Of a stretch of DNA of 64,000 bases, positions 27,032-37,208 are shown one piece after another. This DNA is from Devosia sp. YR412. GTDB taxonomy: Bacteria > Pseudomonadota > Alphaproteobacteria > Rhizobiales > Devosiaceae. The position numbers were made by a program, and so were the translations under genes. The stretch covers positions 1,178,001 to 1,242,000 of the forward strand of contig NZ_FOFL01000001.1 in NCBI RefSeq assembly GCF_900110945.1, read 5' to 3'. The notes under the pieces are model-generated. The model was not told the DNA's origin, did not search any database, and saw only the letters and a list, made by a program, of their open reading frames with translations. The number at the start of each line of letters is the position of its first letter. Position 1 is the first letter of the stretch.

Positions 27032-28294
27032 TCAGCGCTTCAGGTGGTCGCTGATGGCACCCAGATCGGGCAGATTGCCGATCGGCCCGATGCCCGCCAG
27101 CGTCGGCGTGCCCTGGGTAAAGATCTGCTCGGCCACGTCCTGCACGCGCTGGGTGGTGATGGCATTGATGCGATCGACCGTCTCCTGCATGGGGATTGGA
27201 CGGCCCCAGAGGATCTGCTGACGCGCCAGTTGGCCGGCGCGAGCCGAGGGGCTTTCGAGCGACATCAAAAGGCCCGCGCGGATCTGGTTGCGGACGCGGA
27301 TCACCTCGTCATCGGTGATGCTTTCGGTGGCGCGCTTGAGCTCGTCGAGCACGACGGGAACCAGGTCAGCCACTTCGTCTTCACCGGTTGCGGCTGCGAC
27401 GCCGAAGACGCCGCTATCGGCAAAGGCCCAGTGGAAGGAATAGACCGAATAGCAGAGGCCACGCTTTTCGCGCACTTCCTGGAACAGGCGCGAGCTCATG
27501 CCGCCGCCGAGAATCGAAGCCAGAACCTGCGCGGCATAGAAGCCATCGGCATTATAGGCCCGGCCTTCGAAGCCGACGACGATATGGGCCTGTTCGTGAT
27601 CGGAGATCAGCCGCTCTTCGCCGCCCTGATATTCGGCGCGCTGCGGGGCCGGGGCGCCATTGGGCTTGAGGTCGGCGAAGCGCTCGCGCGCCACCTGCAC
27701 CAGGCCCTCGTGGTCCACATTGCCGGCGGCGGCCATCACCATGTGATCGCCGACATAGTTGCGGTTCATATATTTGCGGACGGTATCGGCGGTGATGTCT
27801 CGCACCGAATCGACGGTGCCCAGAATGGTGCGGCCAATCGGCTGGGTCGGGAAAGCGGCGGCCTGGAACAGATCGAAGACGTGGTCATCGGGATTGTCGC
27901 GCGCCGCGCCGATTTCCTGGACGATGACCTGCTTTTCTCGGGTCAGTTCGTCTTCGTCGAACAGCGAATTCTGCAGGATGTCGCTGAGGATATCGGCGGC
28001 CAGCACCACGTCTTCCTTGAGCACGCGGGCGAAATAGCCGGTATGCTCGATGGAGGTCGCGGCATTGAGGTCACCGCCGACATTTTCGATGGCTTCGGCG
28101 ATCTCCAGCGCGTTGCGCGAGGTGGTGCCCTTGAAGGCCATGTGCTCGAGCAGATGCGAAATGCCATGCTCGGTCTTGCGCTCGCTGCGGGCGCCGGCCT
28201 TGACCCAGACGCCGAGCGAAGCACTTTCGAGATGCGGCATGTCGTCGGTGAGAACCACCATGCCATTATCAAGGGTCGTCGATTGTACGCTCAC
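27032..28294 (-). CDS. M16 family zinc peptidase (mitochondrial processing peptidase-like)
   Basis: The 420-residue protein has the inverted zinc motif HLLEH (H47, E50, H51) in GISHLLEHMAFKGT, and the pitrilysin-type two-lobe structure. The R/Y region GLCYSVYSFHWAF of the C-terminal lobe is present. The GTG at 28294 is supported by GGAGGAG 6 bases upstream; the upstream ATG would give 14 poorly conserved residues. It probably digests peptides in the cell envelope or cytoplasm; the substrate is unknown. It follows thrC by 54 bases. Confidence 0.92.
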   Translation of the reverse strand: MSVQSTTLDNGMVVLTDDMPHLESASLGVWVKAGARSERKTEHGISHLLEHMAFKGTTSRNALEIAEAIENVGGDLNAATSIEHTGYFARVLKEDVVLAADILSDILQNSLFDEDELTREKQVIVQEIGAARDNPDDHVFDLFQAAAFPTQPIGRTILGTVDSVRDITADTVRKYMNRNYVGDHMVMAAAGNVDHEGLVQVARERFADLKPNGAPAPQRAEYQGGEERLISDHEQAHIVVGFEGRAYNADGFYAAQVLASILGGGMSSRLFQEVREKRGLCYSVYSFHWAFADSGVFGVAAATGEDEVADLVPVVLDELKRATESITDDEVIRVRNQIRAGLLMSLESPSARAGQLARQQILWGRPIPMQETVDRINAITTQRVQDVAEQIFTQGTPTLAGIGPIGNLPDLGAISDHLKR

Positions 28295-28348
28295 GCAAGG
28301 CTCCTCCCCGCGGCGCGGCGATCCAGTGACCGCCAACGTCGGTATGCG

Positions 28349-29743
28349 TCAGGCAGCGCGCGTACGCGCTGAAATGAAGTCTTCGACCGCAGACTGGTCG
28401 TTGGCAAGGACGCTGAGGCGTTCCTCGCGGGCATGCAGGTCGGCCAGCCAGGTCGGCAGCGATGGCTCGAAGCCGGTCGCCTCGTGTACGGCAGCCGGGA
28501 ATTTGGCTGGATGGGCGGTGCCCAGGGTAATCATTGGCGTGGCGCCATGCGCCTGGTGGCGCGCAACACTAACGCCCACGGCGGTGTGTGGATCCAGAAG
28601 ATATCCCGCCGCCTTGAGCGTCATGGAAATCGTCGCCTTGGTTTCGGCCTCGCCGGTGGTGCCAGCAGCGAAATCACGACGGATGGCGGCCAGCGCATTC
28701 TCCGGCACGGCAAAGCCGCCGGATTGCTTGAGGCCATCCATCATGCGCAGCACGGCCGCAGTATCGCGGCCGGCGCTTTCGAACAGCAGGCGTTCGAAAT
28801 TGGACGAAATCTGGATATCCATCGACGGGCTGATGGTGGGGGCAACGCCATCCATCTCGTACCGGCCGGTATCGAAGGTGCGGCGCAGGATGTCATTGGC
28901 ATTGGTGGCAATGACCAGGCGCTCGATCGGCAGGCCCATGGCCTTGGCACAATAGCCGGCAAAGATGTCGCCGAAATTGCCGGTCGGCACGGTGAAGCTG
29001 ACATTGCGATGCGGCGAACCCAGCGAAACTGCCGAAGTGAAGTAATAGACAATCTGCGCGACGATGCGACCCCAGTTGATCGAATTGACGCCTGAAAGAC
29101 GCACGCGGTCGCGGAAGCCATGGTTGTTGAACATGGCCTTGACCACGTTCTGGCAGTCGTCAAACGTGCCTTTGAGCGCAATATTATGCACATTGTGGTC
29201 GAGCACGGTGGTCATCTGGCGGCGCTGCACTGGCGAGGTGCGGCCGAGCGGATGCAGGATGAAAATGTCGGTAGTGTCGCGGCCGCGGAAGGCTTCGATG
29301 GCCGCCGAGCCGGTATCGCCTGAGGTGGCGCCAACGATGGTTGCCTTGAGGCCGCGCTCGAGCAGGATGTGATCCATCACCCGGCTGAGGAACTGCATGG
29401 CCACGTCCTTGAAGGCCAGGGTCGGGCCGTGGAACAGCTCCAGCACGAAATGATTGGGCTCGAGCTCGACCAACGGCGTCACCGAGGGGTGGCGGAAGGT
29501 GGCGTACGACTCGTCGAGGATGGCCTTGAGCTTGGCCGGCGCGATCTCGTCGCCGGTGAAGCGGCTGATGATGGCATAGGCGACATCGGCATAGGGCTTA
29601 CCGGCGAAGCTGGAGATTTCATCCGGGCTGATCTGCGGCCAGCTTTGCGGCACATAAAGCCCGCCGTCGGAAGCCAGACCTGCCAGAACGGCATCGGAGA
29701 AACCGAGCACGGGCGCCTGGCCACGCGTAGAGACAAACTGCAT
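28349..29743 (-). CDS. thrC: threonine synthase
   Basis: Threonine synthase turns O-phosphohomoserine into threonine with PLP. The 464-residue protein has the PLP lysine K112 in GPTLAFKDVAMQFL, GATSGDTGSAAIEAFRG and the C-terminal type-I (long-form) extension. Length is usual. It lies 70 bases downstream of SURF1, in line with the cta genes, and may be partly co-transcribed. Confidence 0.96.
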   Translation of the reverse strand: MQFVSTRGQAPVLGFSDAVLAGLASDGGLYVPQSWPQISPDEISSFAGKPYADVAYAIISRFTGDEIAPAKLKAILDESYATFRHPSVTPLVELEPNHFVLELFHGPTLAFKDVAMQFLSRVMDHILLERGLKATIVGATSGDTGSAAIEAFRGRDTTDIFILHPLGRTSPVQRRQMTTVLDHNVHNIALKGTFDDCQNVVKAMFNNHGFRDRVRLSGVNSINWGRIVAQIVYYFTSAVSLGSPHRNVSFTVPTGNFGDIFAGYCAKAMGLPIERLVIATNANDILRRTFDTGRYEMDGVAPTISPSMDIQISSNFERLLFESAGRDTAAVLRMMDGLKQSGGFAVPENALAAIRRDFAAGTTGEAETKATISMTLKAAGYLLDPHTAVGVSVARHQAHGATPMITLGTAHPAKFPAAVHEATGFEPSLPTWLADLHAREERLSVLANDQSAVEDFISARTRAA

Positions 29744-29813
29744 TTACGGGAATGTGCCTTCTTAGAATTGTTGCAACCTAGTCAAACGGGCGCTGAACCG
29801 CAAGTTTGCTGGC

Positions 29814-30572
29814 TCAATCCTTTCGGTTCGCACGTTCCCGCCACACCCAATAGCCCAGCATGACCACAGCGACGATGGCGAAGCCGTACCAGGTGTAGGC
29901 ATAGCCGAGGTGGTTGTTGGGGAATTCGACGACGGTCTCGCCGGCCTGCGGCAGCTCACCCGGAGCGCCGGCGGAGAGGTCGACATAGAAAGGCGCGACG
30001 GGTGTCAGGGCGGGATCGACCATGGCGGCTAGGCGCTCAGGGTCGCGGACCCATTCGATGCGGTCGGAGGTGTTGGGGCCCGGCGTCATGAAGCCGGCTT
30101 TTTCGCCAGGGCGAAGCAGGCCCGAGATCGTCACCTGGGTCTCGGCATTGTCGCCGTCGGTGACGGCGGCTTCCTGGAATTCTTCCGGAATGAAGCCGCG
30201 ATTGACGAAGACCGTGCCGCCCTCGGCCAGAACGAAGGGCGTCACCACCCAATAGCCGGGACCGGAAGCAGGGCCATTGGCATTGGCGAGGCTGGTGAAG
30301 ACGGTGACTGTCTGGTTGTAGCGGAAGCTGCCGGTCATCGAGACCGGCTGGAAATTGAGCGCTTCGAGGTCGAGCGCGGACCAATCGGCCGATGGCGGCA
30401 CCGGGATCGGCGTGGCATCGAGGCGCGCGGCGACGGCGGCGATCAGCGCTTCCTTTTCGGCGAGACGATGCATCTGCCAGGTGCCGAGCCAGGCGCAGGT
30501 GGCGGCGAGGGCCAGCATCAGCACGATGAAGGTGATGGTCATGCCTCGGCCGAGGCGGCGAATTTGCGTCAT
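29814..30572 (-). CDS. SURF1-family cytochrome oxidase assembly protein
   Basis: The 252-residue protein has an N-terminal membrane helix (ITFIVLMLALAATCAWLG) with the LGTWQMHRL motif, a large periplasmic part including PVSMTGSFRY and VFVNRGFIP, and a C-terminal membrane helix (YGFAIVAVVMLGYWVW). SURF1 helps insert heme a into subunit I of oxidase. Its ATG overlaps the DUF983 stop (30569-30572). It belongs to the cta assembly set. Confidence 0.93.
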   Translation of the reverse strand: MTQIRRLGRGMTITFIVLMLALAATCAWLGTWQMHRLAEKEALIAAVAARLDATPIPVPPSADWSALDLEALNFQPVSMTGSFRYNQTVTVFTSLANANGPASGPGYWVVTPFVLAEGGTVFVNRGFIPEEFQEAAVTDGDNAETQVTISGLLRPGEKAGFMTPGPNTSDRIEWVRDPERLAAMVDPALTPVAPFYVDLSAGAPGELPQAGETVVEFPNNHLGYAYTWYGFAIVAVVMLGYWVWRERANRKD

Positions 30573-30922
30573 TGGTGCCCCTCATGGGCGTCGTGGCGAT
30601 ATTGCAGGGCGACCAGCACGCCCTTGAACGGCGGCAGCAGGGCCAGCGACAGGATCAGCGTGGTGGGGATCCAGAGGATCAGGTGGACATAGGGCGCCGG
30701 GTTGAAAGTGGCGCCGACGAACAGCGCCAGGAGGATGATGATCGGCGCCACGAGGAAGATGACGAAGATTGCCGGGCCGTCGCCGCTATCGGCGAATTTG
30801 AGATCGAGGCCGCAGACAGCGCAGCTGGGCGCCACCTTGAGATAGCCGGAGAACAGCTTGCCCTTGCCGCAGCGCGGGCAGCGGCATTTGAGACCGGTCA
30901 GAAAAGGCTGGGGCTGGACCAA
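30569..30922 (-). CDS. DUF983 membrane protein with zinc-ribbon-like N-terminus
   Basis: The 117-residue protein has CRCPRCGKGKLF and CAVCGLDL, two CxxC pairs typical of the DUF983 zinc ribbon, then two membrane helices (AIFVIFLVAPIIILLALFV and VHLILWIPTTLILSLALL). Function is unknown, but it is regularly found between ctaE and SURF1 in alphaproteobacteria. I use TTG at 30922 with GGAG 6 bases upstream; TTG at 30934 is an alternative without a ribosome site. Confidence 0.82.
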   Translation of the reverse strand: MVQPQPFLTGLKCRCPRCGKGKLFSGYLKVAPSCAVCGLDLKFADSGDGPAIFVIFLVAPIIILLALFVGATFNPAPYVHLILWIPTTLILSLALLPPFKGVLVALQYRHDAHEGHQ

Positions 30923-30988
30923 GCTGGTCTCCAAAGAGATCGGGGCGCAGCTGGTTTGCTGCGCCCCGTCGAAATTGTCCTGGCGGGT

Positions 30989-31822
30989 CTAGTGGTGGAG
31001 TGCCACGCCCCAGCTGCCCCATACATAGATTGAGGCAAACAGGAACAGCCAGACCACGTCGACGAAGTGCCAGTACCAGGCGGCAAATTCGAAGCCGAGG
31101 TGGCGTTCGGGGGTGAAATCACCCTTGAGCGCACGGATCAGGCAGACCAGCAGGAAGACCGTACCGATGAAGACGTGGAAGCCATGCAGGCCAGTCGCCA
31201 TGAAGAAGGTCGCGCCATACATATTGCCGGAGAAGGCAAACTGGGCTTCGGAATATTCGAGGATCTGCACGCCGGTGAAGACGGCACCGAGCAGCACGGT
31301 CAGCACCAGTCCCCACTTGAGACCCTCGCGGTCGCCTTCGAGAAGCGCATGGTGTGCCCAGGTCACGGTGGTGCCCGAGGTCAGCAGCAGCAGCGTATTG
31401 AACAGCGGCAGGTGGAAGGGGTCGAACAGCTCGACGCCGGTCGGGGGCCAGATGCCGCCCGTGGCGGCAACGCGGGCGTACTGCTCGACGTCATCGAGAC
31501 GGAAGAAGCCATCGAAATAGGCCCAGAAGAAGCCGAAGAACACCATCACTTCGGAGGCGATGAACAGCATCATGCCGTAGCGGTGGTGCATCTGCACGAC
31601 TGGGGTATGGAAGCCGGTATTGGCTTCCTTCACCACATCGCTCCACCAGGCATACATGACGTAAAGCACGCCAGCGAGACCGATGAAGAACACCCATGGG
31701 GTCCAGTGGTGCATCCAGAAGATGCCACCCATGGCCATGATGAGGACGGCCGCCGACATGGCGAAGGGCCATGGGCTTGGTTCGACCATGTGATAGTCAT
31801 GGTTCTTGGCTAGATCGGCCAT
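30989..31822 (-). CDS. ctaE: cytochrome c oxidase subunit III
   Basis: The 277-residue protein has seven membrane helices with HRYGMMLFIASEVMVFFGFFW, GATFFMATGLHGFHVFIGT and AAWYWHFVDVVWLFLF, the standard CoxC pattern. It starts at the ATG at 31822, where an AGGGA site lies 9 bases upstream. Longer open frames upstream belong to the ctaG sequence in another frame. Only two bases separate it from the ctaG stop. Confidence 0.96.
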   Translation of the reverse strand: MADLAKNHDYHMVEPSPWPFAMSAAVLIMAMGGIFWMHHWTPWVFFIGLAGVLYVMYAWWSDVVKEANTGFHTPVVQMHHRYGMMLFIASEVMVFFGFFWAYFDGFFRLDDVEQYARVAATGGIWPPTGVELFDPFHLPLFNTLLLLTSGTTVTWAHHALLEGDREGLKWGLVLTVLLGAVFTGVQILEYSEAQFAFSGNMYGATFFMATGLHGFHVFIGTVFLLVCLIRALKGDFTPERHLGFEFAAWYWHFVDVVWLFLFASIYVWGSWGVALHH

Positions 31823-31824
31823 GC

Positions 31825-32391
31825 TCAGCTTCCCTCGTTGTCTGAAGCGTAGAAAGTATAAGAGAGCGTAATCTCTTTGATGGTGTCGAGCTCTTGATTG
31901 TCGTCGAGCTCGGGATCGACGAAAAACACGATCGGCATGTCGACGGTCTCGCCGGGCTGCAGCGTCTGCTCGGTGAAGCAGAAGCATTCGATCTTGTTGA
32001 AATAGACGCCGGCCCGTTCGGGCGAGACGTTGAAAATGGCCATGCCGGTGATCGGCTTGTCCGAATTATTGGTGGCCACATAATTGACCGTGTCGACCGC
32101 GCCGATCTTGTCGGTGATATGGGGCGCGGCCTTGACCGTCCAGGCGAGATCATTGGCGACATTGGAATCGAACCGCACGGTCATCTCGCGGTCGATAATG
32201 CCCTTGGGATTGTCGGTCGCCTTGCCGGGCGTGCCGCCGAAGCCGGTGACCTGGCAGAAGATGTTGTAGAGCGGCACTGAGACATAGGCCAAGCCAACCA
32301 TGCTGGCGGCCAGCAGCAGACCGCTCATCGCCACGCGTTTGTTGCGCTTGGCCATGGCAGGATCAATGCCGGGGTGGTTGAGCTCGGCCAT
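31825..32391 (-). CDS. ctaG: cytochrome c oxidase assembly protein CtaG (Cox11)
   Basis: CtaG delivers copper to the CuB site of subunit I. The 188-residue protein has one N-terminal membrane helix with C46 in FCQVTGFGG, a periplasmic domain, and the copper motif C136-F-C138 in NKIECFCFTEQ. Its ATG overlaps the stop of the small preceding gene (ATGA at 32391). A longer open frame from 32580 is out of frame with ctaB and the small gene and is not used. Confidence 0.95.
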   Translation of the reverse strand: MAELNHPGIDPAMAKRNKRVAMSGLLLAASMVGLAYVSVPLYNIFCQVTGFGGTPGKATDNPKGIIDREMTVRFDSNVANDLAWTVKAAPHITDKIGAVDTVNYVATNNSDKPITGMAIFNVSPERAGVYFNKIECFCFTEQTLQPGETVDMPIVFFVDPELDDNQELDTIKEITLSYTFYASDNEGS

Positions 32392-32573
32392 CAGAGCGCC
32401 CGATCGAACAGCGCCGGCCCCATCTTGACGATGGTCAGCGTGTAGAAGGTGATGGCGAAAATCGCCAGAGCGATGGCGAGAGCAATCGAACGGCGGCGAC
32501 GCACACGGGCGCGCTTGGCGGCGACTTCCGGGCTTTCGAGTTCGACGGCGGTGATTTCGTTGGGTGCGCTCAT
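32391..32573 (-). CDS. small membrane protein of the cta operon (CoxF-like)
   Basis: The 60-residue protein has a charged N-terminus (RARVRRRRS) and one membrane helix (IALAIALAIFAITFYTLTIVKMG). Its position between ctaB and ctaG, with overlaps to each (32573 and 32391), matches the small coxF gene of rhizobial oxidase operons. Its exact role in oxidase assembly is not established. Confidence 0.8.
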   Translation of the reverse strand: MSAPNEITAVELESPEVAAKRARVRRRRSIALAIALAIFAITFYTLTIVKMGPALFDRAL

Positions 32574-33505
32574 CAGCCAAAGGTCCCGAAGCGGGTCAGC
32601 AGGTTGTCGGTCATGAACGCGAAGAACACGATGAACAGGTAGCTGAGCGAATAGGTGAAAAGGCTCCGCGCCGATTTGCGCATGGCCACGTCTTCACGGG
32701 TCAGCAGCAGACGCCAGGAGAGGTAGCTGAACGATAGGCCAGTGACGACGGCCACAGTCGTATAGATCCAGCCGGCGAAGCCGAGTACGGTCGGCAGCAT
32801 GGCCGAGGCGGCCAGCAGCAGCGTGTAGACAAAGATCTGGACCTTGGTCGACTGATTGCCCTTGACGTTAGGCATCATCGGCACGCCGGCAGCGCCATAG
32901 TCGGACTGCTTGTAGAGCGCCAGCGCCCAGAAATGCGGCGGGGTCCAGAGGAAGATGATCAGGAACAAGACCACGCTCTCGAGCGAGACCGTGCCGGTGA
33001 CGGCGGCCCAGCCGACGATCGGTGGGAAGGCCCCTGCCGCGCCACCGATGACGATGTTCTGCGGGGTCGAGCGCTTAAGCCACATCGTGTAGATGACGAC
33101 GTAAAAGAAGATGGTGAAAGCCAGCCAGCCGGCGGCGATCCAATTGGTGGCAAGGCCGAGCAGCGCCACCGAGAACACCGACAGCACCGTGCCAAAGACC
33201 AGGGCTTCCTCGCGGGTCATGCGACCGGAAGGGATCGGGCGGTTCTGGGTGCGGCTCATGATGGCGTCGATATCACTATCATACCACATGTTGAGCGCGG
33301 CCGACCCACCGGCACCGATGGCGATGCAGGCGACGGCGATCAGCGCGATGAACGGGTTGATACCGCCGGGCGCCACGACCAGACCGACGAAGCCGGTGAA
33401 CACCACCAGTTGCATGACAGTCGGCTTCAGCAGCGCGAGGTAATCCCCCACGCCGGCTTCGCCGGTCATGCCCGATAGGGTCCTGCTGTCGTCGATCAGA
33501 GCCAC
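32573..33505 (-). CDS. ctaB: heme O synthase (protoheme IX farnesyltransferase)
   Basis: The 310-residue membrane enzyme adds farnesyl to heme b. It has the first Asp-rich motif [19 protein letters not shown] and a second conserved segment around [18 protein letters not shown], with about nine helices. GTG at 33505 is used as start (GTG GCT CTG); no nearer ATG fits. It sits between ctaD and the small CoxF-like gene. A heme A synthase (ctaA) is not in the window. Confidence 0.95.
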   Translation of the reverse strand: MALIDDSRTLSGMTGEAGVGDYLALLKPTVMQLVVFTGFVGLVVAPGGINPFIALIAVACIAIGAGGSAALNMWYDSDIDAIMSRTQNRPIPSGRMTREEALVFGTVLSVFSVALLGLATNWIAAGWLAFTIFFYVVIYTMWLKRSTPQNIVIGGAAGAFPPIVGWAAVTGTVSLESVVLFLIIFLWTPPHFWALALYKQSDYGAAGVPMMPNVKGNQSTKVQIFVYTLLLAASAMLPTVLGFAGWIYTTVAVVTGLSFSYLSWRLLLTREDVAMRKSARSLFTYSLSYLFIVFFAFMTDNLLTRFGTFG

Positions 33506-33560
33506 TGGCCTTGCCTTGCTGGTTTGTTAGAGCCGGGCCGCCGAAGCGGCCCGGATGAGC

Positions 33561-35255
33561 TTAGTGCGCGTTGGTCGATTCAATGCGCGGAAGGGTCGTG
33601 AACTGGTGGAACGGCGGCGGGCTGGACAGGGTCCATTCGAGCGTCGTTGCACCTTCACCCCACGGATTGTCACCGGCCGGGCGTTTCTTGCGGCTGGCTT
33701 CCCAAGTTGCATAGAAGAAGATCAGCATGGCAACGAAGGTGATGTAATAGCCGATCGAGGAGATGCGGTTGAAGAAGCCAAACGCATCCGGATAGTCGAT
33801 GTAGCGGCGCGGCATGCCAGCGAGGCCGAGGAAATGCTGCGGGAAGAAGATCAGGTTCACGCCGACGAACATCACCCAGAAGTGCAGCTTGGCCAGGGTC
33901 TCGTTGTAGAGCCAGCCGAACATCTTCGGGTACCAATAGTACCAACCGGCAAAGATCGAGAACACGGCACCCAGCGACAGCACGTAGTGGAAGTGGGCAA
34001 CCACGTAATAGGTGTCGTGCAGGGCACGGTCGGCACCGGCATTGGCCAGCACCACGCCGGTCACACCACCAACGGTGAACAGGAAGATGAAGCCGATGGC
34101 CCAGAGCATGGGCGACTTGAAGGTGATCGAGCCGCCCCACATGGTGGCGATCCACGAGAAGATTTTCACGCCGGTCGGCACCGCGATGACCATGGTGGCG
34201 GCCACGAAGTAGCGCTGCACGTCAAGGCTGAGGCCAGTCGTGTACATGTGGTGAGCCCACACGACGAAACCGACGAAGCCGATGGCGACCATTGCGTAGG
34301 CCATGGCCATGTAGCCAAAGATCGGCTTGCGCGAGAAGGTCGAGACGATGTGGCTGATGATGCCGAAGCCCGGCAGGATCATGATGTACACTTCGGGGTG
34401 ACCGAAGAACCAGAACAGGTGCTGGAACAGGATCGGATCGCCACCCTCGGCCGGCTTGAAGAAAGCGGTGCCGAAGTTACGGTCGGTCAGCAGCATGGTG
34501 ATGGCACCGGCCAGCACTGGCAGGGCCAGCAGCAGCAGGAAGGCAGTCACCAGAACCGACCAGGCAAACAGCGGCATCTTGTGCAGCGTCATGCCCGGTG
34601 CGCGCATGTTGAAAATGGTGGTGATCAGGTTGATCGCACCGAGGATCGACGAGACGCCGGCGACGTGCAGCGACAGGATGGCAAAATCCATGGCCGGGCC
34701 AGGATGGCCGGTGGTCGACAGCGGCGGATAGATGGTCCAGCCGCCACCAAAGCCGAGCGCGCCAGGGCCAGTGCCCTCGAAGAACAGGGACATCAGCAGC
34801 AGGATGAAAGCGGGCGGCAACAGCCAGAAGGCGATGTTGTTGATACGCGGGAAAGCGGTATCGGGCGCGCCGATCATCAGCGGAGCGAAATAGTTGGCAA
34901 AGCCGCCCATGGTGGCGGGCATGACCACGAAGAACACCATGATCAGCGCATGCGCCGTGGTGAAGACGTTGTACATGTGCTTGCCGGCGTCGAGCGCCGC
35001 ATCACCATCAACACCGTAGACCATGGCTGCGAGGCCGTGGAAAATCTGGATGCCGGGCTCCTGCAGCTCCATGCGCATCACGCCGGACAGCAGGCCACCC
35101 AGGATGCCCGCCACGATGGCGAAGATCAGGTACATGACGCCGATGTCTTTGTGGTTGGTCGAATAGACCCAACGGCGCCAGCCGGTCGGTTCGTGATGCG
35201 AGGCGGCGTCGTGGCCGGTCGCGTGGGCTTCGAGGTGGGCGGTCGTGTCAGCCAT
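33561..35255 (-). CDS. ctaD: cytochrome c oxidase subunit I
   Basis: The 564-residue catalytic subunit of aa3 oxidase has about twelve helices. Visible are H102 (heme a ligand, [11 protein letters not shown]), H286-P-E-V-Y290 (CuB ligand with tyrosine crosslink partner) and the [16 protein letters not shown] segment with the heme ligands. The sequence is close to Paracoccus-type A-family oxidases, including the proton-channel glutamate in GHPEVY. It reads directly after ctaC. Confidence 0.97.
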   Translation of the reverse strand: MADTTAHLEAHATGHDAASHHEPTGWRRWVYSTNHKDIGVMYLIFAIVAGILGGLLSGVMRMELQEPGIQIFHGLAAMVYGVDGDAALDAGKHMYNVFTTAHALIMVFFVVMPATMGGFANYFAPLMIGAPDTAFPRINNIAFWLLPPAFILLLMSLFFEGTGPGALGFGGGWTIYPPLSTTGHPGPAMDFAILSLHVAGVSSILGAINLITTIFNMRAPGMTLHKMPLFAWSVLVTAFLLLLALPVLAGAITMLLTDRNFGTAFFKPAEGGDPILFQHLFWFFGHPEVYIMILPGFGIISHIVSTFSRKPIFGYMAMAYAMVAIGFVGFVVWAHHMYTTGLSLDVQRYFVAATMVIAVPTGVKIFSWIATMWGGSITFKSPMLWAIGFIFLFTVGGVTGVVLANAGADRALHDTYYVVAHFHYVLSLGAVFSIFAGWYYWYPKMFGWLYNETLAKLHFWVMFVGVNLIFFPQHFLGLAGMPRRYIDYPDAFGFFNRISSIGYYITFVAMLIFFYATWEASRKKRPAGDNPWGEGATTLEWTLSSPPPFHQFTTLPRIESTNAH

Positions 35256-35281
35256 TGTTGTAGTTCCCCTGACCCGTGTTC

Positions 35282-36205
35282 TTACTGCACAGCTGCAAGC
35301 GTGGCGTTGCCGGCGTTGTAGTCGCCTGCCTGGAACGCCGTCATGTAGGCTGCAAATTCATCCTTGGTGACGACGCGCACGGCGATCGGCATGAAGGCGT
35401 GGTCCTTGCCGCAAAGCTCCGAGCACTGGCCATAATAGAGGCCGGTTTCGCGGGCGTTGAACCAGGTTTCGTTGAGGCGGCCGGGCACGGCGTCGATCTT
35501 GACGCCGAAGGACGGCACGGCAAAAGCGTGGATCACGCCCATCGGATCGGCGGTGACCTGCAGGCGCACAGTGGTATCGACAGGAACGACGAGTTCGTTG
35601 TCGACGGCCAGCAGGCGCGGCTGGTTCGGCTTGGTGGCGGTGCGATCGGTCTCGTTCATCATGATCGAGGTCAGAGCCACGCCCTGATCGACATATTCAT
35701 AATCCCAATACCACTGCTGGCCGGTGGCCTTGATGGTCAGCTCGGGGGCCGGCACTTCGACTTCGCCGAAGGAGAAAATGTTGGAGCCGAGATACTTGCG
35801 CTCGCCATCAGGGGTGGTGAGCTGGTCGCTCAGCACGCCGAAAGAGGGAATGGCGATGACGATCAGCGCGACGATCGGCAGGACCGTCCAGACCACCTCG
35901 ATAGCGGTATTGTGGGTGAAGGCCGCCGGGACCGGGTTGCGCTTGGCATTGTAGCGGATGACGATCCACACCAGCAGCGCCAGCACCAGGGCCACGATCA
36001 GCGAGATCGACCACATCAGGATGCCATCATGGAAGGCCGTGATGGAGTCCATGATTGGGGTCACGGAACGCTGCAGGTGGAACTGGCCGGGGAGCGGATG
36101 GCCAGCCGTATAGCCAGTCTCTTCCTGCGCCGCGGCAAAAGTCGGGGTCAGCGCCATTGCGGCCGCCGAAAGAGCCCCCATCTTTGTCAAGAACTGCCCG
36201 GTCAC
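35282..36205 (-). CDS. ctaC: cytochrome c oxidase subunit II
   Basis: The 307-residue protein has a signal peptide, two membrane helices (about 63-84 and 103-122) and a periplasmic cupredoxin domain with the CuA set H227, C261, E263, C265, H269 and M272 ([16 protein letters not shown]). It accepts electrons from cytochrome c. GTG at 36205 follows AGGGGG by 5 bases and is used as the start. It heads the operon; the promoter should lie in 36206-36530. Confidence 0.96.
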   Translation of the reverse strand: MTGQFLTKMGALSAAAMALTPTFAAAQEETGYTAGHPLPGQFHLQRSVTPIMDSITAFHDGILMWSISLIVALVLALLVWIVIRYNAKRNPVPAAFTHNTAIEVVWTVLPIVALIVIAIPSFGVLSDQLTTPDGERKYLGSNIFSFGEVEVPAPELTIKATGQQWYWDYEYVDQGVALTSIMMNETDRTATKPNQPRLLAVDNELVVPVDTTVRLQVTADPMGVIHAFAVPSFGVKIDAVPGRLNETWFNARETGLYYGQCSELCGKDHAFMPIAVRVVTKDEFAAYMTAFQAGDYNAGNATLAAVQ

Positions 36206-36530
36206 CTAAACCCCCTGTCGACTTCAATTGGTGTATCCACACCGGGATTGAGGGACGAAAACAGCGGCATAGACAACGCCGCCCCGACTCAACCTCGGAG
36301 CGCAAAACTCTGCGCTGACCTAAATCATATCGCAAAGAGCGAGTCTATGGCGGCCTAACCGGGCGCCACTGCGTCATATTGTGCGGGTTATGGCAAAAAA
36401 TGCCTCACCCTCGCCGCAGTTGCCGAGGCATAACCCTAGCATTTCCGGGCCTTGGTTGACTTGCCCACTGGCCTGTCGGAAACACGAGACTGCTCGCGCG
36501 AGCGCGCGATTCGACGGGAGAAGTGATAGA
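36206..36530. other. 325-base divergent spacer between ctaC and the IalB-like gene
   Basis: No gene is visible. The spacer must hold the ctaC promoter on the minus strand and a promoter for the IalB-like gene on the plus strand. A TTGACT box near 36458 could be a -35 for the latter but has no good -10. I see no recognisable regulator site. Confidence 0.5.
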
Positions 36531-37043
36531 GTGAAGCCAATTGTGAAGCGTCGCCTGGCCGGTTTGGGCCTTGCCGTGATGGCCGCAGCAGCGGCAACCG
36601 GCGCCAGCTTTGGCCAGGGCGTGGTGCGCGCCGAATATGGCGACTGGCAGATGAGCTGCGATACGCCGCCCGGCGCGAGCTTCGAGCAATGCGCCATTAT
36701 CCAGAATGTCATGGCCGAAGATCAGCCCAATGTCGGCCTCTCGGTCATCGTGCTGCGCACCGCCGATCGCGAAGCGCGCCTGCTGCGGGTCTTGGCGCCG
36801 CTCGGCGTGCTGCTGCCCAATGGGCTGGGCCTCAATGTCGATGGCGAGGATATGGGGCGCGTTGCCTTCGTGCGCTGCCTGCCCAATGGCTGCGTGGCCG
36901 AAGTCGTGCTCGACGACAGCCTGATCGAAACCCTGTCCAAGGGCGAAAGCGCAATCTTCGTAGTGTTCAAGACGCCCGAAGAAGGCATCGGCATTCCGGT
37001 GTCGCTGAAAGGCTTTGAAGAAGGCTTTGCCCAGCTGCCGTAA
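36531..37043 (+). CDS. invasion-associated locus B (IalB) family protein
   Basis: The 170-residue protein has a signal peptide (to about residue 29) and the IalB domain: YGDWQMSCDT, FEQCAIIQNV, FVRCLPNGCVAEVVLDD and the closing VFKTPEEGIGIPVSLKGFEEGF. Two cysteine pairs are likely disulfide-bonded. IalB was linked to red-cell invasion in Bartonella, but the family is widespread in free-living alphaproteobacteria and its role there is unknown. The start is a GTG with GGGAG 10 bases upstream; a GTG 12 bases on is possible. Confidence 0.85.
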   Translation: MKPIVKRRLAGLGLAVMAAAAATGASFGQGVVRAEYGDWQMSCDTPPGASFEQCAIIQNVMAEDQPNVGLSVIVLRTADREARLLRVLAPLGVLLPNGLGLNVDGEDMGRVAFVRCLPNGCVAEVVLDDSLIETLSKGESAIFVVFKTPEEGIGIPVSLKGFEEGFAQLP

Positions 37044-37053
37044 GTCCTGACAG

Positions 37054-37087
37054 AAAAAAGCCGGACAAGCGCGAGGCGCTGTCCGGC
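37054..37087 (-). terminator. Rho-independent terminator of the DUF1127 gene
   Basis: Read on the minus strand, GCCGGACAGCGC pairs with GCGCTTGTCCGGC (one bulged base, 3-base loop) and is followed by TTTTTT (37054-37059). The DUF1127 stop lies 121 bases upstream on that strand. On the plus strand there is no T-run for the IalB-like gene. Confidence 0.75.
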
Positions 37088-37208
37088 AAGTCATCAGGAA
37101 ACGGGACCGGTGGCAAAACCGGTCCGAAGATGGCACGACCGCTCGTAAAAATTTCCGTACCAACGAATTGGCGCCAGCGGGAGGCACTGGCGCAATAGAT
37201 ACGCGCAA

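Noticed and set aside
33555-35321. 588-codon plus-strand frame opposite ctaD
   Set aside because: It is rich in His, Glu and Gly and antisense to a clear oxidase subunit, a typical shadow frame.
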